Shown: positions 1-6,186 of the stretch, piece after piece
How positions within the stretch are numbered: the stretch's first letter is position 1
How the letters are laid out: each line of letters begins with the position of its first letter
Assembly: GCA_031266315.1 (NCBI GenBank)
Contig: JAISBG010000292.1
Coordinates: 1-7,471, forward strand
DNA length: 7,471 nucleotides
Source: Planctomycetaceae bacterium
GTDB lineage: Bacteria > Planctomycetota > Planctomycetia > Pirellulales > Thermoguttaceae
Direction of reading: 5' to 3'
Notes under the pieces: generated by a model
The model's input: only the letters and a program-made list of their open reading frames with translations
Database searches by the model: none
Told to the model about the DNA's origin: nothing
Program-made: the position numbers and the translations under genes

Positions 1-1
1 G

Positions 2-199
2 ATGTTAAAAGGAATTTCGACCATGTTGATTTCCGCTTATTGGGGTTATGGCGGAACAACCGCGTTATTAGTAGAATCGACAAGAGAAACAATAAATATG
101 AATGACCATAATTTTCTTACATCAATAATTGCAATCTTAATCCAATTACTTATCCTTGTTACCGTATCCATAATGAAATTGATGAAAGAGAAGGTATAG
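2..199 (+). CDS. Small ORF at left edge, possible 3' fragment with one membrane segment
   Basis: I do not recognise this product. The frame is open to the left edge, so this may be the C-terminal end of a longer gene rather than a complete 65-residue protein. The last third (about residues 40-58) is a hydrophobic stretch rich in Ile and Leu followed by a basic tail (KLMKEK), which would fit a single membrane anchor. An internal ATG at 98 would give a peptide of 33 residues that is almost only this segment. No convincing ribosome binding site precedes either ATG. A minus-strand ORF overlaps it over 46-261 and is equally unsupported. Treat as doubtful; it could be non-coding. Confidence 0.22.
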   Translation: MLKGISTMLISAYWGYGGTTALLVESTRETINMNDHNFLTSIIAILIQLLILVTVSIMKLMKEKV

Positions 200-328
200 A
201 CATACGCAGCACATAAAATATACAGTAGCCGGTATAGACAATAGGCTTCGTCCTTGAACAAACGCTCTACGTTGTTGCGCTTACCATGTTCAACTTCGTG
301 AATTTTAAAATGGCTTTAGTATATTTTA

Positions 329-889
329 TTATTTTGCCGGACAAGTATTGATATGGTCATTGACTAAACCGGTTGCCTGAAGGTGGGCGTAGCAAATGAT
401 TGAACCGAAAAATTTGAAACCGCGTCGTTTCATTTCTTTAGCGATACGGTTGGAAAGTTCGGTTGTTGCCGGAATATTCGACCACGAATCCCAATGTCCG
501 ACAATCGGTTTGCCGTTTGGAAGGAAACTCCATAAAAAGTTACTAAAACTGCCGAACTCCTTTTGAACGGCAAGAAACGCTTTCGCATTAGAAATTGTTG
601 CGGTAATTTTCAACCTGTTTCGGATAATGCCGTTATCATTCATGAGCCGTTCAACATCTTTTTCGGTAAACTTGGCAACTTTTTTCGGATCGAATTTCGC
701 AAACGCTTTACGATAATTTTCACGGCGTTTCAAAATGGTGATCCAACTCAATCCTGCTTGTGCCCCTTCAAGGACGAGAAATTCAAACATAATCCGGTCA
801 TCATGAACAGGTTTCCCCCATTCTTCGTCGTGATATTTAACGTACACCGGATCATTGCCGCACCATTCGCAACGTTTTGATTTTTTCAT
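329..889 (-). CDS. tag: DNA-3-methyladenine glycosylase I
   Basis: This base-excision repair enzyme removes 3-methyladenine from alkylated DNA in the cytoplasm, leaving an abasic site. The protein has 186 residues, about the length of E. coli TAG (187), and aligns with it from end to end. Seen in the sequence: the zinc ligands Cys7, His20, His179 and Cys183 (E. coli Cys4, His17, His175, Cys179); the block LEGAQAGLSWITILKRRENY, with Glu41 and Trp49 matching the base-pocket Glu38 and Trp46; the GIIRNRLKI segment typical of the family; and the C-terminal RRGFKFFGSIICY and GLVNDH blocks. No key residue is missing, so it should be active. The ATG at 887-889 matches the family start; no Shine-Dalgarno sequence precedes it. 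It is co-directional with ribD upstream, but the gap of 250 bp argues for separate transcription. The family call is very secure. Confidence 0.97.
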   Translation of the reverse strand: MKKSKRCEWCGNDPVYVKYHDEEWGKPVHDDRIMFEFLVLEGAQAGLSWITILKRRENYRKAFAKFDPKKVAKFTEKDVERLMNDNGIIRNRLKITATISNAKAFLAVQKEFGSFSNFLWSFLPNGKPIVGHWDSWSNIPATTELSNRIAKEMKRRGFKFFGSIICYAHLQATGLVNDHINTCPAK

Positions 890-985
890 TGTTTTGTATA
901 ATTGTTTGTGTTGGCAGTGTATTCAAAATAACCGTAACTGTGTTGGCGTTACCATTATAAACAATAGGATTCCAAGTTTCTACCC

Positions 986-999
986 GTCCCTTTAGGGAC
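986..999. repeat. Short palindrome GTCCCTTTAGGGAC-type
   Basis: GTCCCT at 986-991 is followed by TT and AGGGAC at 994-999, giving a 5-6 bp stem with a very tight loop. No T-tract follows on either strand, so it is not a standard intrinsic terminator. A looser relative (GTCTC, TAAC, GGGAC) lies in the other intergenic region near 2793-2806, which could mean a second, minor repeat family. Confidence 0.4.
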
Positions 1000-1046
1000 A
1001 TTGCATAACATCCCACTGCCTTATAACTGTAGATTTAATTTGTACC

Positions 1047-1069
1047 GATTCACGTAACTATCGTGAATC
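1047..1069. terminator. Hairpin downstream of ribD, possible transcript end
   Basis: GATTCACG (1047-1054) and CGTGAATC (1062-1069) form a perfect 8-bp stem around a 7-nt loop, 71-93 bp past the ribD stop codon. On the minus strand the stem is followed by GGTACAAATT rather than a run of T, so factor-independent termination would be weak. Its place suggests a 3'-end stabiliser or weak terminator for ribD; this is inferred from position only. Confidence 0.35.
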
Positions 1070-1139
1070 AATACAATAAACAGGGGCAATTGAGTTACGA
1101 ATATTTCTGTAGATTTTATTGAGCAACCGGAACAGAATG

Positions 1140-2267
1140 TCAATAATGAATCCGACCATGAATATAAACATCTTGCTCAACAATCTGAATTTCCGGCGAT
1201 TCCAGTTTCCACGCTTTTTCCATTTCATTTAAACCGTTTCCTCCAACAGCAGGATAGGCTGATTGACCGCCGATCAATTTTGGTGCAATAAAAACGTGAA
1301 CCTCATCAATGAGTTGCATATCAAAAAGTGTTCCGAATAATTGTTTTCCTCCTTCGACAAAAAGGTTGGTGATTTTTCGTTGAGCAAGATATTCCATTAG
1401 GATTTCGGTTCTTCGCTGATAATTGTGTTCGGTATTTTCCGACGGAATCGGAAGAATTTCACAACCGGCATTTTGTAGAATTTCGATTTGTTTTGAAGGA
1501 GCATCTGAACGAACAACAAGCAAAACCGGAATTTGGCGTGCGGTTTGAACCAACCGGTATTCCGAAGTCATCGCGGCGTTTGAATCAAGAACAATCCGAA
1601 TAGGAATTCGTGGAGCAACCGTATCAAACCGAACCGTTAAATCAGGATTATCACGCAATGCGGTTTGCGATCCAATCATGACGGCGTCCATTCGGCTGCG
1701 AAGACGATGAACAATCTTACGGGATTCCTCACCGGAAATCCATTGACTGTTTCCGGTTCGCGAAGCCAAACGACCATCCAGAGTCATTGCCCATTTGGCA
1801 ATAATCCAAGGACGATGTTTTTCCAACAACGTCAAATAAGGAGCATTCAATAACCGGGCTTCTTCTTCGAGTACGTGTTCTGTAATTTCGAGTCCGGCAT
1901 TGCGGAGGATTTTGAGCCCCTGACCATTGACAACCGGATTGGGATCACGCATCGCAACCACAAGACGCTTAATTCCAAAAGATTGAAGAGCAGAAGTACA
2001 CGGCGGTGTTTTGCCGTAATGTGAACATGGTTCTAAGGTTACGTAACAGGTCGATCCGACGGTAACATCTTTACCGTAACGACAATACGCATCACGAATC
2101 GCCTCAACTTCCGCATGAGCCTTACCAAATTTGGTGTGAAAACCTTTGCCAATGATTTTTCCGTTTTTGACAAGAACGCAACCAACCATTGGATTGGGTT
2201 CCACAAATCCCTCGCCGCGCTTGGCAAGTTCCAACGCCAAACGCATAAATTGTCCATTGTTTTCCAT
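1140..2267 (-). CDS. ribD: Bifunctional riboflavin biosynthesis deaminase/reductase RibD
   Basis: RibD carries out two successive steps of riboflavin synthesis: deamination of 2,5-diamino-6-ribosylamino-4(3H)-pyrimidinone 5'-phosphate, then NADPH-dependent reduction of the ribosyl side chain. The protein has 375 residues, normal for the fused enzyme. The deaminase domain (about 1-145) shows the zinc motifs HAE (His51, catalytic Glu53) and PCSHYGKTPPC (Cys81, Cys90), plus the EPNPMVGCVLV and RDPNP blocks. The reductase domain (about 150-375) shows AKWAMTLDGRLA at 157-168, the QWISG segment, a DAVMIGSQTALRDNPDLTVR-like block and a late EGG...F block before APKLIGG. Both active sites look intact. 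The ATG at 2265-2267 places the N-terminus as in the family; there is no Shine-Dalgarno sequence. No other rib gene is in the window, so the pathway genes appear scattered or lie outside it, and no FMN riboswitch was seen upstream. Confidence 0.97.
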   Translation of the reverse strand: MENNGQFMRLALELAKRGEGFVEPNPMVGCVLVKNGKIIGKGFHTKFGKAHAEVEAIRDAYCRYGKDVTVGSTCYVTLEPCSHYGKTPPCTSALQSFGIKRLVVAMRDPNPVVNGQGLKILRNAGLEITEHVLEEEARLLNAPYLTLLEKHRPWIIAKWAMTLDGRLASRTGNSQWISGEESRKIVHRLRSRMDAVMIGSQTALRDNPDLTVRFDTVAPRIPIRIVLDSNAAMTSEYRLVQTARQIPVLLVVRSDAPSKQIEILQNAGCEILPIPSENTEHNYQRRTEILMEYLAQRKITNLFVEGGKQLFGTLFDMQLIDEVHVFIAPKLIGGQSAYPAVGGNGLNEMEKAWKLESPEIQIVEQDVYIHGRIHY

Positions 2268-2285
2268 AAAACTATTACATTTTTA

Positions 2286-2314
2286 GTAATTATTCAGCGG
2301 AATTTTCGTTAAAA
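2286..2314 (+). repeat. Solo left end of the dispersed repeat
   Basis: This stretch, around CAGCGGAATTTTCGTTAAA, matches the left ends of the two larger copies (CAGTAGAATTTTCGTTAAA at 2483-2501, CAGTGGAACTTTCGTTAAA at 5982-6000) and the preceding GTAAT as well. Similarity stops right after the A-run, where the other copies enter their 15-bp units. It is either a relic of an excised or decayed copy, or the actual conserved boundary sequence. It lies between the proposed ribD promoter and the ribD start. Confidence 0.6.
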
Positions 2315-2315
2315 A

Positions 2316-2344
2316 TTTATAACTATACTTTACACGGTCAACAA
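2316..2344 (-). promoter_or_regulatory. Candidate sigma-70-like promoter of ribD
   Basis: On the minus strand TTGTTG (2344-2339) and TATAAA (2321-2316) are separated by exactly 17 bp. Transcription would begin near 2308, leaving a leader of roughly 40 nt before the ribD ATG. The leader would then contain the solo repeat end at 2286-2314. The match is by eye to the general bacterial consensus only; the host's promoter rules are unknown. Confidence 0.4.
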
Positions 2345-2602
2345 GTTTGTATTTTTTAGTAGGATGAATAGTGTCTACTTTTTCCAAAAATAAAATGAGC
2401 ATTGTAAACTTATCATTTGTAAAGATTACTATTTTTTGCGCCTTTGGCAATAGGCTTAAAAGTTTGAAAAACTGTAATATTCCAGTAGAATTTTCGTTAA
2501 AAGTGGGTAATCACAAGATGGGTGACCTTTTGCTATTTGCTAAAATACTCGCCGACAGTGAATCAAATTTAACGATGGCAAATGGTGTTGCTTTCCGTTT
2601 TG

Positions 2603-2618
2603 GAGTCGAGTACGACTC
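2603..2618. repeat. Right inner hairpin of copy 1, loop AGTA
   Basis: GAGTCG (2603-2608) pairs perfectly with CGACTC (2613-2618) around AGTA. The same hairpin in copy 2 is at 6269-6284 and has gained one base in the loop. AGTA is the reverse complement of the TACT loop of the left inner hairpin in copy 2. Confidence 0.75.
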
Positions 2619-2626
2619 AACCGGCA

Positions 2627-2647
2627 CGACCTTTCAGCGAAAGGTCG
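2627..2647. repeat. Right outer hairpin of copy 1, loop AGC
   Basis: CGACCTTTC (2627-2635) pairs with GAAAGGTCG (2639-2647), a perfect 9-bp stem around AGC. Read on the minus strand it is nearly the same as the left outer hairpin of copy 2 (6183-6205, loop GCT), which shows that the two halves of the element are inverted versions of each other. Confidence 0.8.
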
Positions 2648-2707
2648 CCCACCTCTGTAATGTTTGGATACCTAATCCGACTGAATTAGAAATTTTCATT
2701 AAATTTT

Positions 2708-2739
2708 GTTTTTTTTCAGACATTTGCCGGAAAAAAAAC
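2708..2739. repeat. A/T-tract inverted repeat next to repeat copy 1
   Basis: GTTTTTTTTC (2708-2717) is complementary to the segment 2730-2739 (G, eight A, C) across a 12-nt spacer. It starts just past the right end of copy 1. It could end transcripts from either direction or be a bent, A-tract DNA site upstream of the exported-protein genes; nothing in the sequence decides. Confidence 0.4.
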
Positions 2740-2906
2740 TATACTTATACTTAATATGAATATATTGTCTCTAGTTTTTCTACCAACATTTTGTCTCTAA
2801 CGGGACAGGAAAATTAACTATTCCGTAAAATTAAAAACGTAGTTGATGCGTAACATGAGTTATTCAAATAATTAATTAATTATAAAAAATCTTCACTCTT
2901 TTTTGT

Positions 2907-2920
2907 CGGGAGTTTTTGCG
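2907..2920 (+). promoter_or_regulatory. Ribosome binding site deciding the start at 2921
   Basis: CGGGAG at 2907-2912 leaves 8 nt to the ATG at 2921. This is the best Shine-Dalgarno match in the window and favours ATG 2921 over an in-frame TTG at 2903, which lies before the site. Confidence 0.6.
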
Positions 2921-3847
2921 ATGAATAATAGGAACCGTTTAAGTTTTATTGTTATTGGATTAGGAGTTATGGTAATAACTATTTGTCCGGTATTCGGAGG
3001 AGTTTTTGATTGTTTTTGGGGCGGTTCCAACGAAGAAACAAGTTACACTCCGTCTTATCTTCCCGGTATGGGTGGTGTTACTTTGTCTCAACCTCCCCAA
3101 CAACCGCCAATTAATTTCGGCGCACCGCCGCCGGGTCAGCAGACAATGAATCAAACAATTAATCAAAATATTCCGGTTCAGGCAACCACCAATACCCAAG
3201 CAACACTCGTTCCGCAAGCAACTATTCCGACAATCACTGTTCCGGCAGGACCGGTTGGTTCTGTCGGACATCCCGCAACCCAGTCGGGTGTTGCCAATTT
3301 GCCGCCGGTTCCGCCGGGAACTGAAATTGTGTATGTCATGCCGGGTACGCCCGCTCAAGAAGAATGTCTTGACGGAGTTCGCGGGATTCCGGCAACTGCT
3401 GCCAATGTTGTTCCGCCCGGAACGCCGGGAGCAATTCCTGTTGCCGTTAAAACAATCTCGGTTCTAAAACCGAAAATCGAATATCATTGGACATTTTCAC
3501 CTATTCAAACCAAAACAGAAACTCTGGTTAAAGTTGTTCATCCGAGAACAGGAAAAATTATTCGCACCTATTGTCAAACCGAAGAGGAAACCTCCACACT
3601 TCCCTGTTTACACCGAAAAGAAGTGATTTCCTACGAAACGGTTACGGCAAAAATCGGAACTCCGGTTTCGCTTGCTCCGTCGGCGGCGACCGCCACAAAC
3701 ACCGTCATTCAATCCGCTCCGACTTTGCCGCCCGCAGCAACAAAATGGCAAAGCCAATACGGTAATTCTCCCGATAACCTCCCTAATCATTTCACCGATC
3801 ATTCGGCGGTTGAAAGGAGTACCTATTCGACTGTTATTGTTCCATAG
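2921..3847 (+). CDS. Exported proline/threonine/glutamine-rich protein of unknown function
   Basis: I do not recognise a named family. From ATG 2921 the product has 308 residues. Residues 1-26 are a classic Sec signal: basic MNNRNR, a hydrophobic core rich in Ile, Val and Leu, and a likely cut near PVFG. The mature protein opens with VFDCFWGGS. Residues about 40-175 are low-complexity Pro, Gln, Thr, Val and Gly with short repeated phrases (QATT/QATL/QATI, VPPGT, PGTP), likely extended and disordered. Residues about 178-248 look folded and strand-rich, with alternating charged and hydrophobic residues, two cysteines (218, 229) and the phrase HPRTGKIIRTYC; this is the part to use for homology searches. 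The tail is again Ser/Ala/Pro-rich and ends in VIVP. An envelope or surface role is inferred. The next gene starts 90 bp downstream on the same strand. Confidence 0.85.
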   Translation: MNNRNRLSFIVIGLGVMVITICPVFGGVFDCFWGGSNEETSYTPSYLPGMGGVTLSQPPQQPPINFGAPPPGQQTMNQTINQNIPVQATTNTQATLVPQATIPTITVPAGPVGSVGHPATQSGVANLPPVPPGTEIVYVMPGTPAQEECLDGVRGIPATAANVVPPGTPGAIPVAVKTISVLKPKIEYHWTFSPIQTKTETLVKVVHPRTGKIIRTYCQTEEETSTLPCLHRKEVISYETVTAKIGTPVSLAPSAATATNTVIQSAPTLPPAATKWQSQYGNSPDNLPNHFTDHSAVERSTYSTVIVP

Positions 3848-3895
3848 TTCCATGACCAACGAAAAACTAAACATATTTTTCCCAAATTCACATTT

Positions 3896-3920
3896 TTTTG
3901 GCTTCCCAAAATGATTTTTT
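3896..3920 (+). terminator. Weak intrinsic-terminator-like hairpin between two exported-protein genes
   Basis: TTTTGG (3896-3901) pairs with CCAAAA (3906-3911) around CTTC, and a run of six T follows at 3915-3920. With only two G-C pairs the stem is weak, so it may attenuate rather than stop transcription into the next gene. If it is real it makes the ATG at 3911, which lies inside the stem, an unlikely start. Confidence 0.3.
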
Positions 3921-3937
3921 GGTGTAAAATACGCTCT

Positions 3938-4975
3938 ATGATGTTAAAAAATGTATTCAATCTTGTTTTGGAAATAATGTTAGCGGTTTTCGTATTTTTT
4001 GGAAACACGTTCTTGATTTACGGACAAACGGTTTCAAAGCAAACAGTTTCCGAGCAAGCATCTGCCCAATCCAACACCAGTCCGGTTTTAACCGCGTTGG
4101 AACATCCTTGGGGACGTTTCGCACCGCAATCGTGGGTTTGCCTGCAAAAAATAACTTGGACGAATCGTGAAGGGCATCGTATTGCCGATGTGCGGGAAAT
4201 CAAAACAACTCTCCAATCCATCAACCCAAACGGCGTAACTCTTCAAGATGTTTTGACCATCAGTGTTGGAGGAAAGCGAACCGAAAACGCTCCCATTATT
4301 CGGCGTTTTGATTTTTTTCAACAACCAATTCAGGACGGAGTACAAATCCGAAATGCGGCTCCGACGAAATTGATTATTGATCATCAGGTTATTCCCTGCG
4401 AAGTTCGGATTTATGAACAAACCACTCCCGCCGGAAAACGGAAAACTACAATATGGTATTCCACTCAACTTTATCCGTATGTTCTGCGTTCCGAAAACGT
4501 CTTGCGAAGTATTCCGACCGACAAAGAGCCGGAGGAACGGATTTTGGATATGACGATTACCGAAGTGCTGGAATCATCGGCATTTCATCTTCGCAAAAGC
4601 AAACTCGGAACTTACCGTTTGCGGACAACACAGAAAAGCGGTAACGTAACGACTATTACCGAAACGTCTTGCTCCCGACATGTGCCGGGCGGAGTCCTGC
4701 AAAAAACAACCCATGAATTTGAAAAAAAAGGCAACACCATTCGTGAAATCCGAACGGTTGAAATCCGGCTTATCAATGTCTATTATGGCGGAGTTCCTTC
4801 AAACAGCCGCCAACTTCCGGCAACCGTTGTTCATAATCCTTCGTTTTTTTATCTCGAATCAATTCGTCCGCGTTGGCGTTATTATTATGCGCCGTATCCG
4901 TTGTATTGGGAGACGCCTTCGGAACCAAACGGTGTTCGTCCCAATCAAAAAGAACCGCCAACTTTTTCGCCGTAA
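3938..4975 (+). CDS. Exported protein of unknown function, beta-rich
   Basis: I do not recognise the family. The frame is open from ATG 3911, but I prefer ATG 3938 (345 residues). The earlier start sits in a hairpin, and the later one gives a compact signal peptide: MMLKN, a hydrophobic core rich in Val, Leu and Phe, and a likely cut at LIYG-Q. No start has a good Shine-Dalgarno sequence. After a Ser/Gln/Thr-rich linker (about 31-55), the body has many alternating polar and hydrophobic strands. It contains several similar phrases in which an aromatic or charged strand is followed by a threonine-rich one (for example KRKTTIWYSTQLYP and GNVTTITETSCSRH). This would suit a beta-sheet scaffold such as a periplasmic carrier or shell protein, but that is inference. 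The C-terminus is rich in Tyr, Pro and Trp. It ends 7 bp before the next gene, so the two are almost surely co-transcribed. Confidence 0.83.
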   Translation: MMLKNVFNLVLEIMLAVFVFFGNTFLIYGQTVSKQTVSEQASAQSNTSPVLTALEHPWGRFAPQSWVCLQKITWTNREGHRIADVREIKTTLQSINPNGVTLQDVLTISVGGKRTENAPIIRRFDFFQQPIQDGVQIRNAAPTKLIIDHQVIPCEVRIYEQTTPAGKRKTTIWYSTQLYPYVLRSENVLRSIPTDKEPEERILDMTITEVLESSAFHLRKSKLGTYRLRTTQKSGNVTTITETSCSRHVPGGVLQKTTHEFEKKGNTIREIRTVEIRLINVYYGGVPSNSRQLPATVVHNPSFFYLESIRPRWRYYYAPYPLYWETPSEPNGVRPNQKEPPTFSP

Positions 4976-4982
4976 AATTCCG

Positions 4983-5960
4983 ATGTTGCGATTTTCTTTT
5001 TCTATGATTACTGTTTTTCTGGGAATGGCGCTTGTTGCCGCTGTTGCAATTGCTCAGAATACGGAACCGGAACAACCAACCGAATGGGATTTTCTTCGTA
5101 CAGAAATACAAACCCGACTTGGAAAAGCTCGTTTCGATAAGATTCCCGATACGATTGAGTTTGAGCATCCTCGTTTTTACCGCGACTTCAAAATGGGACG
5201 GTTCAATACATGGCTTGCTTCCGAACCGGACGCTCCCAATTTCCGGTTTCGCTCCGTACCGGAACAACAATTGCCGCAATCACAACATCGGTCAGATATT
5301 CTACCGGCGGAAAAAACCAACAAACGTATTGTTTCGGCGAACACACCGGTTCAGGCGGACACGAGTACCAATTTCCCGCCGCAACCGATTCGGCGTTTAC
5401 CCGGTTTTTTTGAACGTTCCGGCATCATGGATGCAACCGTTTTACCGGAAGAAAATCCGGTTCGTTCTTCGGGCGGTTCCCGCTGGTTCCGCGACTTCAA
5501 CCGTAATGATCCTTCCGGTGTACAGGGGTTGAGTTCGCGGTCGCAACAAAATTCCGGCGGAAACGATTATTTTAACGGCAATGCGGTTGTGGTTGGCGGA
5601 GAACTGTTACAAAACAAGCCGACACCGCAATCCCCTGTTTCCGCAACGGAAGCGAATTTCCGAACCAATCCGGTTGACCGTCAATCCGCAACAAGAAATC
5701 AGGCGGAAACTCTCCGGCGTTTTGAACAAAAACTTGAAGGAATGCTTTTAACTCATCCTTCGATTCATTTTCTTTCGCCGGTTCAAATTTCATTCCAAAA
5801 TGGGGTTGTGTCGGTTCGTGGTGTTGTTTCGGACAAAGAACACAAAATTGCCGCCGGAAATTTTCTGCTCACCAATCCCGAAGTAAAACAAGTCAATAAT
5901 CTGATTTCTGTTGTTCCTACCGACCCAACACAAATCACTGTTCCAGTTGAACCCAAATAA
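4983..5960 (+). CDS. Exported protein with C-terminal BON domain
   Basis: The product has 325 residues. Residues 1-24 are a Sec signal (MLRFSFSM, an Ala/Val/Leu core, then a cut at AIA-Q). The frame stays open upstream to 4680, but that stretch overlaps the previous gene, so ATG 4983, right before the signal, is chosen. Residues about 30-70 are charged (TEWDFLRTEIQTRLGKARF). Residues about 75-240 are low-complexity Asn, Pro, Ser, Gln and Arg and probably disordered. Residues about 242-311 fit a BON domain: a helix (LRRFEQKLEGMLL), then VQISFQNGVVSVRGVVSDKE with the paired strands and conserved Gly, a second helix (HKIAAGNFLL), and VKQVNNLISVV. BON domains (OsmY and relatives) bind membranes or sit in envelope proteins; most have two copies, here only one. 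A role in the periplasm or outer membrane with its neighbour is inferred. Confidence 0.87.
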   Translation: MLRFSFSMITVFLGMALVAAVAIAQNTEPEQPTEWDFLRTEIQTRLGKARFDKIPDTIEFEHPRFYRDFKMGRFNTWLASEPDAPNFRFRSVPEQQLPQSQHRSDILPAEKTNKRIVSANTPVQADTSTNFPPQPIRRLPGFFERSGIMDATVLPEENPVRSSGGSRWFRDFNRNDPSGVQGLSSRSQQNSGGNDYFNGNAVVVGGELLQNKPTPQSPVSATEANFRTNPVDRQSATRNQAETLRRFEQKLEGMLLTHPSIHFLSPVQISFQNGVVSVRGVVSDKEHKIAAGNFLLTNPEVKQVNNLISVVPTDPTQITVPVEPK

Positions 5961-6001
5961 TTACAATAATCTGTAATATTTCAGTGGAACTTTCGTTAAA
6001 G

Positions 6002-6054
6002 GTAGGCAATCATCAGGTGAGCAATTCAAAAGTGAGCAACCACGAGGTAGGCGA
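6002..6054 (+). repeat. 15-bp tandem units, first array of copy 2
   Basis: Three full units and a partial one follow each other at 6002, 6017, 6032 and 6047, each starting GTAGGC or GTGAGC and then mostly AAC or AAT with C and A. The partial unit runs straight into the left arm of the first hairpin. The array recurs at 6134-6186; copy 1 has only one full unit (2503-2517), so unit number varies. Confidence 0.7.
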
Positions 6055-6073
6055 TGTTTCGCTGAAACATCGC
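6051..6073. repeat. Left outer hairpin, first unit of copy 2, loop GCT
   Basis: GCGATGTTTC (6051-6060) pairs perfectly with GAAACATCGC (6064-6073) around GCT. Compared with the second unit (6183-6205), several stem positions differ and each change is matched on the opposite arm, while the loop is unchanged. Confidence 0.8.
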
Positions 6074-6089
6074 GTCGGCGATAGCCGAC
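6074..6089. repeat. Left inner hairpin, first unit of copy 2
   Basis: GTCGGC (6074-6079) pairs with GCCGAC (6084-6089) around GATA. It directly abuts the preceding hairpin with no spacer. The second unit has a 7-bp version with loop TACT at 6206-6223. Confidence 0.7.
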
Positions 6090-6133
6090 TGTGAACCAGA
6101 TTAACGATGGTAAATGGTGTTGCTTTCCGTTTT

Positions 6134-6186
6134 GGAGGCAATCATCAGGTGAGCAATTCAAAGGTGGGCAACCACGAGGTAGGCGA
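6134..6186 (+). repeat. 15-bp tandem units, second array of copy 2
   Basis: Units at 6134, 6149, 6164 and 6179 repeat the first array with few changes, 132 bp further on. The partial last unit again forms the left arm of the outer hairpin. The inverted counterpart ATTGCCTACCTC lies at 6311-6322 on the far side of the element. Confidence 0.7.

Larger units (their letters stand above)
890..1139. other. Intergenic region between ribD and tag
   Basis: No ORF here looks coding. The region holds two hairpins (986-999 and 1047-1069) and a direct repeat of CTGTAGATTT at 1027-1036 and 1107-1116, 80 bp apart. It must contain the 3' end of the ribD transcript and the promoter of tag, both on the minus strand, but neither can be placed with confidence. 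Confidence 0.5.
2472..2696 (+). repeat. Dispersed symmetric hairpin repeat, copy 1 (left half worn)
   Basis: About 225 bp match copy 2 (5971-6384) at both ends and through the core. The left end CTGTAATATT is followed by one 15-bp unit (2503-2517) and part of the next. The left hairpins are damaged: between GACCTTTTGCT and ACTCGCCGAC the right arm of the first hairpin and left arm of the second are replaced by a short unrelated stretch. The core (about 2556-2602) and the right half are intact. The right hairpins are 2603-2618 (6-bp stem, loop AGTA) and 2627-2647 (9-bp stem, loop AGC). The segment GGTCGCCCACCTC (2643-2655) is an inverted, largely complementary counterpart of 2513-2525. The element ends near GAAATTTT at 2689-2696. 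Confidence 0.8.
2268..2920. other. Long divergent intergenic region
   Basis: This 653-bp stretch separates ribD (minus) from the exported-protein genes (plus). In order it holds the ribD leader and promoter candidate, a solo repeat end (2286-2314), repeat copy 1 (2472-2696), an A/T inverted repeat (2708-2739), a 9-bp direct repeat TTGTCTCTA (2765-2773 and 2791-2799), a 16-nt A/T palindrome (2868-2883) and the ribosome binding site of the next gene. Between 2345 and 2471 I see nothing definite. The ORF at 2371-2754 is not accepted as a gene because most of it is the repeat. Confidence 0.6.

Noticed and set aside
46..261. Minus-strand ORF whose upstream extension reads HGKRNNVERLF, faintly like the end of a transposase
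   Set aside because: The similarity is a few residues, the frame closes near 322 with no domain, no terminal inverted repeats were seen, and the downstream part is only hydrophobic. Not enough to call a transposase relic.
898..926. Promoter-like pair TTGAAT/AATTAT upstream of tag on the minus strand, 17-bp spacing
   Set aside because: Each box matches the consensus at only four of six positions and the start point would fall almost on the ATG; too weak to annotate.
2268..2345. Possible FMN riboswitch before ribD
   Set aside because: The leader is only about 40 nt from the likely start point and lacks the conserved FMN-aptamer blocks.
2371..2754. ORF of 127 codons on the plus strand
   Set aside because: More than half of it is repeat copy 1; the matching frame in copy 2 is broken by stops, and there is no ribosome binding site. 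It is a product of the repeat's base composition.
2868..2883. 16-nt palindrome of A and T before the first exported-protein gene
   Set aside because: A simple TTAA-type run in an A/T-rich leader; it could be part of a promoter but nothing distinguishes it from chance.
2903..2920. TTG start six codons upstream for the first exported protein
   Set aside because: The GGGAG ribosome binding site lies after the TTG and is correctly spaced for ATG 2921, which also begins a normal signal peptide.
4680..4982. In-frame upstream extension of the BON gene (101 extra codons)
   Set aside because: It overlaps the preceding gene almost entirely, is basic and irregular, and would bury the clear signal peptide that starts at 4983.
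5961..6161. ORF of 66 codons on the minus strand with the phrase NCSPDDCL twice
   Set aside because: It lies wholly within repeat copy 2; the repeated phrase is simply the duplicated 15-bp array read backwards.
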